A stretch of DNA of 64,000 bases from Nephromyces sp. MM_2019 (lineage: Eukaryota; Apicomplexa; Aconoidasida; Nephromycida): contig JADHZB010001966.1 of NCBI GenBank assembly GCA_015657535.1, positions 26,001-90,000 of the forward strand, written 5' to 3'. Positions 13,175-25,593 of this stretch are shown in pieces. A program made the translations under genes and the position numbers. The stretch's first letter is position 1. Each line of letters starts with the position of its first letter. The notes below the pieces were generated by a model. That model saw nothing but the letters and a program-made list of their open reading frames with translations. It searched no databases and had not been told where the DNA came from.

Positions 13175-16100
13175 ATGAGTGCTATTTTTGGTTGGAATCC
13201 AATAATTGGGTTAACCCTTGGTATTATTTTGACTTTAATCGGCTCAATTATGATGGCTGGGGGATCTACCTATATGAAAGTGGGGATAAATATGGAGTCT
13301 GAAAAGCAACAGAGGTTAGTAACCTACCCCTATTACGAACCAAACTGGTGGATCGGATTTGTATGTAAGAAAACCTGTTAATTGAGTGATTTCGAGAAAG
13401 TTACACGCTACTCATTATTTATTACGATATTCATTTATAAAGCTATTAGGCTTGTCCTTAGCTCAAAAAATTTATATTTTAATAAATATTTAAGGCTTTT
13501 ATTTTTAATGTAAGTAACTAAATTCTTATTTTCAGTTTATATTTTGGGCTCCACTCTACATGTAGCAGCTTTAGGCTTTGCACCTGCAAGTGTCTTAGCG
13601 CCTATGAATTCAATTGGCTTGATTGTTAATGCAATCTTAGCTTCGGTGATTAAGAAAATTATTTTTTCATTGAATTAGTGTGATTTTACCTAATAAATCT
13701 ATTATCAGGCAATTCTAAAAGAATCATTTGGTACAGTAGATATCATATCTACATCAGGTACGGCTATAGGGGTGACCTTTTGTGCTCTTGCATCATTTTT
13801 CACTGATGGCTTGGGACAAAACTCATCGGTTAGATATATAAATTTAGCACCTATGTTTAAAAATTATTAAAAAAATTTTCTAATCTTGAATTTCTTGTTA
13901 TTAAATGAATTTTAAGCCTGATGACGAGGTATTGCACTGTATGGCAAGTTGGAGGAAGCCTTGGTATCTTATATATTTGGTAATTGGTGGAATTAGTGGA
14001 CTAATAATCGTCATATTTGTTGAGATAAAAGAAAATGACTTCCTGGAGGATGACTCTTTTACCAATGAAAATTTGATAAACCTTGGTGAACTAAGTTATA
14101 ATAAGTGAGAGCCTTGATATAGTATTGTGAAATCTAGTCAGAAACTCATTTAATTTAAAAATAAAATACAACTAATTATAAACAGAAAATGAGAGTTCTT
14201 AAATTTTAGAAAATGTGTAGCATGCTACAATTCCTTGTTCATAAAATACAATCGGAACTTTTTTTGGATAAAAGATATCATAACTATAGTCTAATTTTTT
14301 TTTTTAAAATAGGAAAAATAGGCGTTGCTATAGCACATGGGAAAACATTTATTATGTCAATTTTGCTGTTAGGTTGAATAGTAACTCTATACAAGTACCT
14401 GTTTCAAAACCAGTAAATGTGAAATATTCTCCTGGATCTTTTCCGAGACAAATTGGTGAGCTATTTTTACAATAAGAAGCCATGCTTAATATCGATTGAT
14501 TAACTATGCTATTTATTCTGACTTTTAGGTATATCTTATGGATATCTAGCTGGTTTGATTGGTGCCCAGTGTGTTCTACAATTGAAAGAAATCGTTTCAT
14601 GTTTGGAGGTAAGTGGATAAAATATTGAGGCTATGTCAAATCTGTTTTAAGTATAAAATACCCTTTTGAAACCTGAAATTTCTCTTATTTCTCTTATTGG
14701 TCATTAAACTGTGCAATTTCTGTAGAAAACAATCGAGGGAGATTATACAATCTTCTATGAACCTGCAAGCTATCTGCTTACAATTTTTCTTCTCCTTTCC
14801 GTTTGGTTACAAGTAATTCAAAGCATAATTTTAAGTAAATTTTGGTTATAAAATAGATCAATATCAAGTATTTTCATGTTCTAATTTTCATAGATAAACC
14901 AAGCATAATCATTGATTAATTTATTCAAATTAATATATAGATATATTACCTCAACCTGGGACTAGCTAGGGGAGATTCAACGTATGTTGTGCCAACCTAT
15001 TATGTAGTTTGGACAGTGTTTGGAACCTTTGGTGGTAAATTTCATTGTGGATTATAGATTTTAATTGTTGATCAAAATTTGAATTCTATAATACAATGAT
15101 CAACCGGCATTAGTTAGATAAACTAGAAATTTTGACTAGATGGTCTAATCATAAATTTCAATAAATATTTCAAGCAATTCCAACTCGTACTATTATTATT
15201 CTAACCAAGATTAGATTTTTACATACACTATTTGTGTTAAGGATTTGCAAAATTTGATGAATATCAAGGTTATAGTCCTGCAGCAACCATCTTGTTTTCA
15301 ATAGGCCTAGCCATGACAGTCTTATGCGTTGCAATTCTTGCAATCCAAGAAATGCTATACTTGTAAGTAAATCTATGTACTAAGTACTACGCATTAGAGA
15401 GCAATATTTCAATTTTGAAAACACCTTGATATTTTCTATTAAGTCAAAGGGATAGTTTGGTATATCCTGTGATTAAAGTTTAATTGAAAGCTTTTCCTAC
15501 TTTATATGCCAGCTTTCAAACACCTGAATAATTGTAATATTACAGGAGGCGCTTTGTCGATGAAAAAGTACCTGAGATGCCTGATGAGCTTATGGATTTG
15601 GTAATATATAAAAAAAAATTATATATTCCACTCTAGAGATAAAAGGGAAAGTGGAAGTAGAGATTCTTGAATTTTAAAAGTTAATGCGTTGCTTTGATGG
15701 ATGTATAGGCTACTCAAGACTTAGTAGATCAGCAAATGAAAAAAAAAGTAACATTTGGTATGGGCTTATTCCAGTTTTCGCTACTTGGTAGAACAGTTGG
15801 GCGGAAACGATACAAAAATTGTAAGCTCATTGTGAATATCTTACAATTCAAATAAACTTAAAATATGATAATTTATAAGAAGACTTTGCCAAAATGGAAT
15901 TGTTTTTGTATAGTGTATAGAATGATTAGGAGGATAAGGAGTACAGCATCTGATACTGCCATTGAAGATCGTGACATAGATATATCAATTGATAATAATA
16001 GATATATAGGAACCCATACAGTCCCTCATAGTTTGAGGTTCAGCCAGCAACCAAGGAATAATTCCAATAAACTTGTAATTGAAAATACTGATTTAGTTTA

Positions 16101-16265
16101 AGAATATGTACTCGAAATTTTTATGAATCTAATATAATATGTACTATTTTACCACTAATTATCTATATTAATCCTTAAATTAGAGTATGAATAGGTTGAC
16201 AATTATTGTGCCTTCAACAGGAATTGCCTAAAGATCGTCGTTATGTGCCTTTGGAGGATCAATAA
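13175..16265 (+). CDS. NIPA-family magnesium transporter (about 13 exons)
   Basis: A multi-pass membrane protein of the NIPA/DUF803 family (Mg2+ transport, drug/metabolite transporter fold). First exons: 13175-13364, 13536-13645 and 13709-13828; later exons continue to about 16101, plus a terminal exon near 16221-16265. Conserved blocks in order are: TM1 with GSIMMAGGSTYMKVG, the WWIGF block, HVAALGFAPASVLAPMNSIG (family A.AFAPaslV.PLG), AILKESFG, a short-loop TM pair, ISYGYLAGLIGAQCVL (family YgLLaGliGsqsvl), YYLNLGLARGDSTYVVPTYY (family yLN.aL..fd...VvPvyY), and a final TM pair. Phases agree at the junctions checked. The penultimate exon can end at a stop at 16101 or splice (donor near 16072 or 16097) to an exon ending LPKDRRYVPLEDQ. 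It faces the uL15 gene tail-to-tail. Confidence 0.88.
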
Positions 16266-16731
16266 AATGAACTAGATAATGCTTGAAGATACCAATGAAA
16301 TCAATGGAAAAAAATCTAAGCAATGCTAGATTATTTTATTCAGGGATAAAATATTAGTTTAGAAATTTTTTAAACTTTAAGGCGATTTGTGTCAATATGA
16401 AATTTGTATGCCATATTGTTATGTTACACTTAAGGCAAAAGCTCTATTTTAAAGAAATAATAACCCTTGTTGGAAACTTCATAGAATTGATTCAAGTGTT
16501 ATTAATTGTAAATATATTAGTTTGAGCATTGAAAAGTAAGCAATTAAATTTTATATGGATATATTATTAAAATTTTGTAATTGCTGGTTCTTAGTATTTT
16601 ACAAGATTTGTTGATTTAATCTAGAGATTCTACTGAATTTCCGTTTAAAAAATTGATGTCTAGCTTAACACTAGTTTTTTATAGTTAAACTCACTTTATA
16701 TTGAATGGATTTAGAAAATGCATGTTTGTTA
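16266..16731. other. Convergent intergenic region
   Basis: About 470 bp between the NIPA-like stop (plus) and the uL15-like stop (minus). No ORF, repeat or RNA gene seen; probably overlapping 3' UTRs. Confidence 0.5.
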
Positions 16732-18885
16732 TCAATAATCAGTTTGAAATAGGGAGGTGTTCTTATTGTGGTACACATATCTTTTTGGGATTACATTTTT
16801 AGAACTGTCATCAGGATTGAACTTTCCAACTACTTTGTCGAATGTACGTGGTTGTAGGAGCAGACATTGGCCACCAGCTCTTATGATCATTCTTGCAGCA
16901 GATTTTGTGAAGGAGTGAGCCTTTAAAATAAAGTAATAAAGCTTTGTAAAATACTTAGTTGAAATTAATTTTATTGTTACCTTTACAATAAGATTTTTAG
17001 GTAAAGTATCATCTGATTTAATATCTCTATTTTTTATAGAATTTCCTACAACCTAAAATTAAGTGTTAAGTTGTTTCAAGTATAATGAAATTGGTTTAAA
17101 AATGTAATAATAATATAAACAAGGTTTCAGGTTAGTCACATGTTAAACGCAAAATTGTTTAAAGAGATATCACTCCTTCAAACATTTTGATTATTGAAAA
17201 TCAGGACTTGTGGTGTTACATTATGAAAGAAGCTAATCCAAACCTTTATAGGGTGATTCCTCTTATATTTCCCTAATTTAACTCCATAAAAGTCAAGTGT
17301 GTCCCAGTCAACAGTGGCATTTTCAGGGGCAAATTTTAGTTTGTCAACAGGGATCAACTCGTATCTAAGTCGATTGAATCTATGCCCAGGTCCAAGAGGT
17401 CTACCCGTGAATTTTGGTAACCTTCTATATAAGGGAGATTGACCTCCTTCAAAACCTTAATAATGATTGGAGTGAATTAGTTTTAGCATGGATTGAATTA
17501 TAAATGAAACTTAAAGATATACGAGAGTCAGATGCCAGTATTTGAGAAAAATTATTCTACAAAAAAGTATGTTATAAAATCCTTTTGCTAATAAATTATA
17601 TAAAAGTCTCTTGGAAGGTAAGTCATGAATACAAAAATAGTATATCTTAGATAAATAATGAAAGACCTATTCGCATTGAGCCACCAGTGCGTGACCTTTG
17701 TCCATTTAAACCACGACCAGAGCTACCGCCTTTGGTTGAACTAACACCTCGACCAACTCTTCGTGACTTTTTACGATTGAGAGAAGGTAGGTTATCACCT
17801 CTGTAAAATTCTTCACCTTGGAAGCGCCCTTCGCCGACTTCTGTAAACTAAGCATAGAGGTGTCAATGAATTGTGTATTCGAGCTCTTTTTTAGAACGTA
17901 AAGTTAAATATTTATTAATAAAGTCAAGAAAATGTAATTACAAACGCAATTTTATTATTTTACATTCCAAACGTAGTGAGGTTTGGTCTCGTATATTTCT
18001 CCGTTTGAAAGCCGCTGAATTGCGTGTGGCCAGTCATCAACGGTCCAATCCCAAGCCCATATTTCTCCTTCGTCATCAGTTTCATTATCTAAAATATAGA
18101 GAATAATAACATTCCTTACAAATCAGATTCTTGAGTTCACCTCTAAATAATTCAAATTGAAATTCTTCTGTAATCCTAGTACGGATATCATTCAATTGTT
18201 GCCGAAGAGGTAATAGATTTTGATTTTTTTCTTCAAATGATAATTGGTGATTTAGACTTATTTCTTCCACCTGTTCATATAATTCCTTAGATTCTTGATT
18301 AATCCTAAAAAAGTAATGTATAAATCAATATATGAGCTCAAACTTTCTCTATAGAACTCTTAATGTATTTAAATATACAAACAAATGTGGTAAACAAATG
18401 AATGAAGTTTCATAAATAAGGGAAATAATGCTGTAGAGGTTGAGTTTTTACTTGATTCTCCAATTTCTATGGTTGTTAATTAAACTTTCCGGGAATTGAT
18501 TATTATATTCCTTATTCTAGAAAGTAAAATATTAGCGAATAGAATTAAAAATTAAATAACTTTTGGAACTTTAAAGCTAGTTCATGAATAGATTAAACCT
18601 GGATTGATTCCAGCATTATTTTCCAATGTTTACCTCTTTCTTCTAGCTTACTATTTTTGTTAGCAACCACAATGCCCTTTAGATCATTCGGTAAATAATT
18701 GCTCGGTTTCAGTCTTCCATCCATTTTTGAGAAGAAAATCTCATTCTCTATGGGAAAGTGAACAGTGATATAAAAATTATTTGGTTCCTTGAATTACTAT
18801 ATGTGGTGTCACCAGGGGTTTTCTTAACATAGTCCATAGCATCTTGAAAAGAATCAGGTATGGGAGCTCTTAGAGCAACTCGTAC
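16732..18885 (-). CDS. Organelle-type ribosomal protein uL15 with N-terminal extension (5' end unresolved)
   Basis: Large-subunit ribosomal protein uL15, most likely of the mitochondrial (or another organellar) ribosome because of its bacterial-type motifs. From about 17846 to 16732 the exons encode KKSRRVGRGVSSTKGGSSGR, GLNGQRSRTGG, GFEGGQSPLYRRLPKF and AHSFTKSAARMIIRAGG. These are the uL15 K+.GRG..S.kGktsGRG...GQ.aRsGG signature, the FEGGQ.PLyRRLPK signature and the C-terminal L18e/L15 motif. Four or more upstream exons (18885-17990) add an acidic, aromatic and coiled-coil-like extension of more than 200 residues. Phases stay in register across the join if the acceptor TTAG|TTTACA near 17850 is used. 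The first exon found (18885) begins at an acceptor, so the initiator lies further upstream. A candidate exon near 19090 does not match in phase. Confidence 0.8.
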
Positions 18886-19901
18886 CTATGGAAAATGTTT
18901 GATAATTATTGAGATGCTTAATGAATTATGAAGCTATGAAATTGTTAGCTAGGGATAGCTTTTATAAAGTTAATAATATTTTATGAGTTCTTGCATTAAA
19001 AGTCATAGTTATAATTATTGCAAATTTTTTATATTACATTTCTGTGCGGATATTTGGAATGAGATAGGAATGCTGAGCTAAAAAAGGGTCCATAGGAAAA
19101 TGCAAAATAAACAAGTAATGTTAGCATCAGGCATTTCCGCAACTTTGCTCAAGATGCCTTTGAATTTGAGTATTTAGGTGAAAACGTTAGAGAATTTGGC
19201 AAGATTTATGAAGTATGTATTATTGATTCAAAAATGTGTTAAACTGGTTTTGTTTTTTAGCCTCTGTTATAAATAAATCATAAAATTGTTTATGGAAATA
19301 ATTGTTAGATGTTTATTAAAAAGTCATCCTAGTGAACCAAAGGTTGAAAGGTCACTTAACAAAAAATTCATAACTTTATATCGTTTGAGCTTTGATTTTT
19401 ATAAAGGCTTACACCTATATAGCATATTGTGATGCCGAGTTCAATGCATTGATTGGAGTATGTGATGTTCAAATGCAACAATTTATACCTAAATTTATTT
19501 TCAATATTTATAGTGTTTGTAAAATTTTAGTTTTCTAGTATTGTTTAATTATGTTTTCTTGTGTAAACTTTTTATCCCTTGCATTTTAAAAATTTCAAAT
19601 GTGTTTAAAACTAAGTGCATGGCTTAAATCATAATTCCTTTAGAATTAAATTAGAATAACAAGTAATACAAAGTAAAATAAAGCTTTAAATATTTAAATT
19701 TATCAAAATTTTGGGCTTAAGAGTGCTTTTCAATTCTTGAATTATTCATTATAGAGAATTTATCAGGTTGTGTTAATATACAATTTCTGCCAAAAGTCTA
19801 AAAACATTAACTAAAATACACAAGATTAAGTTTTTCTTGGTTGTTTATTATTTAGGGTTGATAATAATTTAGGTTTATGAATTCCTTGTAGTAAGATTGA
19901 G
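18886..19901. other. Region between uL15 and Argonaute
   Basis: Probably contains the missing first exon or promoter of the uL15 gene (ATG candidates near 19095-19130 on the minus strand) and, at its right end, the Argonaute 3' UTR. No other ORF or RNA gene recognised. Confidence 0.4.
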
Positions 19902-22900
19902 TTAAGTCCAATACATATTACTGTATTTTAACCATGGATTGCATACATTAGAGGCTGCTATACATATCATTGTCGAGTCTGAAAAAAAAGAATGTAAAAA
20001 TTATAATTATAGGGTTATAATAACTGAAACAAAAATATTGATTAACCTTGTGTAGTATTGTTGTCTGTCAATTTTTGTAAATCAATCTTGAGTGATTTTT
20101 CTAAAGATGCTCCTGATAAATAATAATCAAGATTAATGTTAGATATGTGCGTCAAAGTTTATCTTCAATAAAAAAGTGTACTTGTGGTGTTTTAAATGGT
20201 AATGTGCATATAAAAACTTTTATAATCCATAATGGATTGTAAGTTAGAGATAGAACAAAAAGAGTTTCGATCAGATTGGTCACTTACTTATGGATCCTCT
20301 ATATCTTGAGGCAGCAACATCTGCTGCCTTTATAGGTGCTGGAATTGATATTGCAGATGTACATCTGTATAAAAAATATAGTTATCTTAATTAGATATAG
20401 AAATGTAGAATGAGATCATATTTATAATTAACCTTCCCCAAAGGTAACAAAGACTGTTTGCTAAAGCTGCAGCTTTATATTTGGATAAATTTAAATCATT
20501 TTCAATTATAAAGTAATGTATAGATGAAAGTGTTCCAATTCGTCCTGAAATAAATTTTAAAAAATTCATAAATCCCAAGGATTGATAAATATTCGATAAA
20601 GTATTAACCAGTATGTGCCTGGACATAAAAGTTTTGCCATGGTGTAGATTCTATCACGTCATCAAGTACGGCAAATCCAGGAGGTGGTGATTGATCCTGG
20701 GATTAATAGCAGTTAAATTGATTTTATAGATGATAATAGTCGTTAACAATTCGTTAAAAATATAAATAGTGCAATAAGATTTTGATGCAGTGAAAGTAAA
20801 TAGCTTTTATGACGAGTGATAGCTTCAAAACTAGGTAATAAGAAACAACTAACAGCATCATGAGCGAAAAAGCGCTTCCCATGTCTTTTTACTGCGACTA
20901 AACATACGATTTTGGGGCTGACAATTCGTTAACAAAATAAGATAGTATTAAAAAATGAAATCATTTTTGAAAAGTAGGCTACGTTGTCTTAGAGTGACTT
21001 CTGAGAGCTGCTTTGAGTTTAGGGATTTCATTAATGGCGATATCTTCTATTTGACTAGTAGAGACACCATCTCTAAGGTATATGACTTTCGAAGGAGGAT
21101 TCACTATACCATTTTTTCGTCTCGCCTTTAATATATGGTCAATGGCACCTCTAAAAATTTATTGAGAAGAAAATTGAAAAATTTAAATGAACTCTCTTAA
21201 CTTACTCGAAATCTTCTATAATTTCCGTTTTAGGAGCCTGGGCTTTGCAAAAGTTTGCATGTACTGTAAACGAATCATCAATTGATCCAACCTGGAGTAT
21301 TTGAAATAGAAATTTAATAGATATAACTTATGTAGCTGCCACAAACTTACTAATGAACAAATTGATGGTGCGATTGCTTTGTTACCAAAATAAGTAACGT
21401 CAGCTCCGAGGATTAATGTGCTATAATCGGTTCCAACAATACGACTAAAAATTGAACCACTGCCATCATTAATGTCAATTTTATTGTTCGTACCACCTAA
21501 TTTGAGGTTTACTTTCAAAGCTAAATTACTCCAGTACATCTCTATATTTCTAGAGGATTTTCTTAACGACTCCATACAAATGCATTGTGTTGGATAAAAA
21601 GGATCTGTGATAGCTTTAAGATCTTCCTTCATTCCAAAGGGGAATTTGTAAGGTATAAAGATAATTATAAGGTCTATTCGAGAGCTTGACAGTTCTTCTA
21701 AGAACCTCTTGATACCTCTAGGATTTATAGGATCATTTCGGCTACCTGTTATAACGTTTGATCCTTTGTTTTCTAATCTTATGTCTAGTCTTGACATGGC
21801 AGACAGAAATTCGTTAGTATATTGTTTCGACTCATTAGTCATGTGGATGAAAGCCACACTCCCTGAGCGTGGCTTAAGTAGTTTTGTGTTTTTAAGGTTC
21901 CAAGAAGCCTTGCCATCTGTGTTGACTTTTCGGTTGTATATCATGTTTGGGTGTGGTAATATTTCTGCATCAATTTCTTTCATTCTATTAGATGTTTTTA
22001 ATTTTAGGGGGCCCGAACGATTAAGTAAAATGTCATTGTTACAAGAATTGATGTAGCTAATTCTTTGTGAAGGAGACAAAGCCAGACGTTTCATAAGCTC
22101 CTCCTTTGTTGCTTCACTAAGGTTTTTTATTCTTTGGGCAGGAACTTGGCACACCCCTACAGGTAATAAGATTGGTCTTTTTGGTCGCCCTACATTTATT
22201 AAAGGCTCGTAAGCCTTAACATCCCATTCTGGGTATGTTTCTTGAAAAAAACTATAAACTGTGTATTTTTTTCCATCTCTATTTTCAAACTCAACTTCCG
22301 GTGAATCAGCAAGAAATTCACTTATCTCGCGCATTTTATATAATCTAGATTCGGGTCTATGTTTTGCCTCTATATTGATGGATAAACCTTTAAACTCAGA
22401 GTTTAAAAACCTGAGATATTTCTGTAAGAAATAATTTCCACCACTTTCTGTAGTAAAGTCAAAATTTGCTGATTCTTTAAGTTTTTGGTGTATCAGTTCT
22501 TGCATGAAACCTTTTAAAGTATTAGATCTGTGAGAGATTGTAAGTAATTTTTTTTTAAATAAAATAAATATGCTAATTGTAAATGGATCAATCTTTAAAA
22601 TCGGGAGTGTAACAATCTTTCTTTTGAAATTAACTCAAGCTCAAATTATAAATAAGTAAAATCCAAAAGATAAATAAAAAAAATTGTTAAAATGAATAGT
22701 ATGCCTAAATAAAATATCAATGAGTAGTTAGTCTAACCCTATTCCAATGACTCCAGTCATATCACGATAGACACCAAGTTCGACTTTGGAGCTAGAATCT
22801 TTGTATTGTATAAAATGTTGTGACATACCATACCATAACCTGTATGGTTCGATTCTTAAACTCTCCCAATATTTTGGAGAGTCGTAAAAAAATCTGCTTT

Positions 22901-23803
22901 TTAGTAGTTGATTCCAGCTGTAAATAGTTAGGAAAAACATATTTTTTTAGTCTTAATATTCGAATTCTAAATAATCTATATCAAAAAAATATGTTTACCC
23001 TTTGTTTGATGTCTCTTGGTTTAGAACAAATTGCATAAATTGTTTATACAAAGGACTTTGCAATTCACTTTCTTTGAGCATATCAACCTGATTCGTAAAA
23101 ATTATGGACATCGATTGTCTTCCTAATACAAACTCTTCAGCAGAGTATATTTTATTAGAAATCATAAGTGATTGTCCATCATATGCGAAAAATTGGTTTG
23201 GCTTGTTAGATTTCCATTTCTTAAAATAATAAAGCCTTATCTCTTCATTTGCGAGTTTGTCTTCTCTCCCTTCATATAGAAACGTCACATTATGTAAATA
23301 AAAAGGTGTATTACTTAGCCATTCTGTGCTAATTGTCAAGGGAAATATATTAACTCTGGCCTTGTAGGGGCCAGGTCTAACCGAAAGACTGTATTCACCT
23401 GAGCAAACAAGGCCGTAGAGTTGCGTTTGTTATGAAACCTTGCATAATCGTGTTCAAATAAATCAATAGATTATAATAAATAATAGTTCGGCATTAGTAG
23501 GTTATATTGGTTGTAGGGTACTTTGGTATAGTCATTAAAGGGCATGCTAAAGGTTAAATGAATTTATATGGATTATAGAGATTAAAGAGGTTTGTTACTT
23601 ATACTTTGTCCTGATGATTGGTGTCTATTGGAGTACTTGGTAGGTCCCAAAAAGGCATTCTTTTTAGGGCCCCTTTTGTAGTCGGGCCTTGCTTTTCCCG
23701 AAATTTCTTCTTTTTGGTTATAGTGCCCACTTCCTCTGCCACTGTGTTCATCGTGATACAGGGGGTCTCTACGATCCCCACGAGAGTTTAAACGGTAAGG
23801 CAT
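19902..23803 (-). CDS. Argonaute (12 exons, 899 aa)
   Basis: Core protein of RNA silencing; binds a small guide RNA. Exons (minus, high to low): 23803-23599, 23398-22999, 22917-22738, 22527-21351, 21291-21206, 21150-20983, 20917-20854, 20696-20609, 20544-20433, 20364-20288, 20112-20047, 19978-19902. All phases agree and total 2700 nt. The N-terminus is Arg/Gly-rich (SRGDRRD, SGRGSGHY). The N domain begins LSVRPGPYKARVNIFPL. The PAZ end is KYTVYSFFQETYPEWDVK, followed by VGRPKRPILLPVGVCQVPAQ. The PIWI domain has KVNLKLGGTNNK, ILGADVTYFG (D638), TEIIEDF (E677), YLRDGVS (D710), VAVKRHGKRFF, PPPGFAV and SIPAPIKAADVAASRYRG (D843). The catalytic tetrad is therefore D-E-D-D, so slicing looks possible; the last residue is Asp where many Argonautes have His. 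A Tyr replaces the His after DVT. Confidence 0.95.
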
Positions 23804-25593
23804 AATTAAAATTAAAGTTTATATGATCTATTTGTCTAATGTAATGTGTAGACTTTTTGGGTTGAGTTGTTTAAAAAATCAAGTACTTAAGTGTTTTATA
23901 TAAATGAACTTTGCAAAGTGCTAGTTCAAAATGATCTGTTTTAAATTATGATGGATCATATATATTTCACGAGTTCAATAGTATTAAATCAGTCAATTAT
24001 ATAGCAAATATTAAAAAAGAATAATAAAACTTTTTCAGAAGAGCTTAAATAAGAGTCCTAAACAATATAAAATAAAAGCAGGGGCATAGAGCAAAAAATT
24101 TTGAAAAAGTGGGAACAAGTCATTATTAATTAAAAAACAACTGTCTACAAGTCTTGTATAAACTAGTGTGGTTGTCGTGACTTAGGCTTTTGTATTCACA
24201 ATTAATTTTAACATTTTGAGAACATAGGTGCATTAGCTCGCGTAGTATTTCTACATGCTTTAACTCAAATCGAAGGGTTTTTGAAATAAAAAATATATTA
24301 GTCCTGAGTATATAAAAGCCTCAGACTGCCTTTGATTTAGCAGAGATAATTATTAGACCTTTAGAGCCATCAATTGTGCATCTTTTTAATGTTCAAAATT
24401 ATAATCTCGAGAGCTCTGAAAGAAATACTCAATAAATTAATTAAAGCACAAAATATAAAAACAACATTAACTGCGAGAAACATATCCTTACAGTTATTGC
24501 CAAAATTGAGTATAACCAAACTTTTCGATAAGGAAAACTAAGAAAGCACCTATAATTAGGCAAGACTACAATAACAGTGGTGCTTACAATCCAAAAAGTA
24601 ACAACACTTGACTGCTAAATCTTTCAGCAGCTTAGTGCTCACCTGTGTGGCATTACCCTTAATTGGTATTTGGGGCTTTATTGAAAAGCAGATCAGGATG
24701 ATCTCACAAGTTTTTCAACTATTCTAAACAAAGCATCATGTTTTGTGATTTAATTGTCACCTTTCATTATAATTTTTAAATATAAAGCTCGAACTTCAAT
24801 CCTACGAAAATTAAATTGATCCTATTTAATTGATTAGTAACTTCAAAGACGCTAACTTTTGTTTAAACAAAATGTTGGCTTATGAAGTATTGTAATCCTT
24901 ATTTCAAAGTAAAATGTGATATAACAGTCAAACACGATTTTGAAATTTAGAATCTTTAAACAATTGCTAAGACTTAAACTGAAATGTGTATTGCAACAAA
25001 GACATCTCATGTCTCCATATCCAAATTTGTAATGATTTCCTAAATCATAGAGAATTAATTTTTGAAAAAAAACTTATGAATGTTCGTTAATTAATAAGAT
25101 GTGTGGCAAATTGTAATGAATTCACCGATTAACTGAGTTAATATATAGCAATTTTTTGATAGTAGAATTAGCACCATTATGCAAGTAATCTTGAGTTCTA
25201 AATTGATTTTACATCAAATAAGAAAATGTCTCAAATCTTATAAGCTTATAAATACAAAAAGATCTACACTATATTAACATCTTTAATCTACATACTATAC
25301 TTAACAGTATCTTAATATAAAATTCTATCCTCTCGTAATTTAACTATTAACTATGCTTGAGTATAATAGATCAATAATTTTTCGGAAATTTAAGGCTTGT
25401 AGAAAAAAGTCTCTAAAGCTAAATTTTAAATTGTAATTTAAAAAATTCAATTCATAACATCCTTAGTAACAAATTAGCTCTAACCTTGAACCTAATCTAT
25501 CTCATTTCCTTATTTCAAATCAAAGGACTTTTATATATAGTAAAGGTTCTGTTAAATTTCATATTTTTCCTTATAAATAACCAAGCTGTTACA
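23804..25593. other. Long divergent intergenic region
   Basis: About 1.8 kb between the Argonaute start (minus) and the Tim50-like gene (plus). AT-rich, with no ORF above background, no recognisable RNA gene and no clear repeat. Expected to hold both promoters. Confidence 0.5.

Noticed and set aside
21709..22056. 115-codon plus-strand ORF
   Set aside because: Antisense shadow of the large Argonaute exon, which has clear PAZ-Mid-PIWI motifs.
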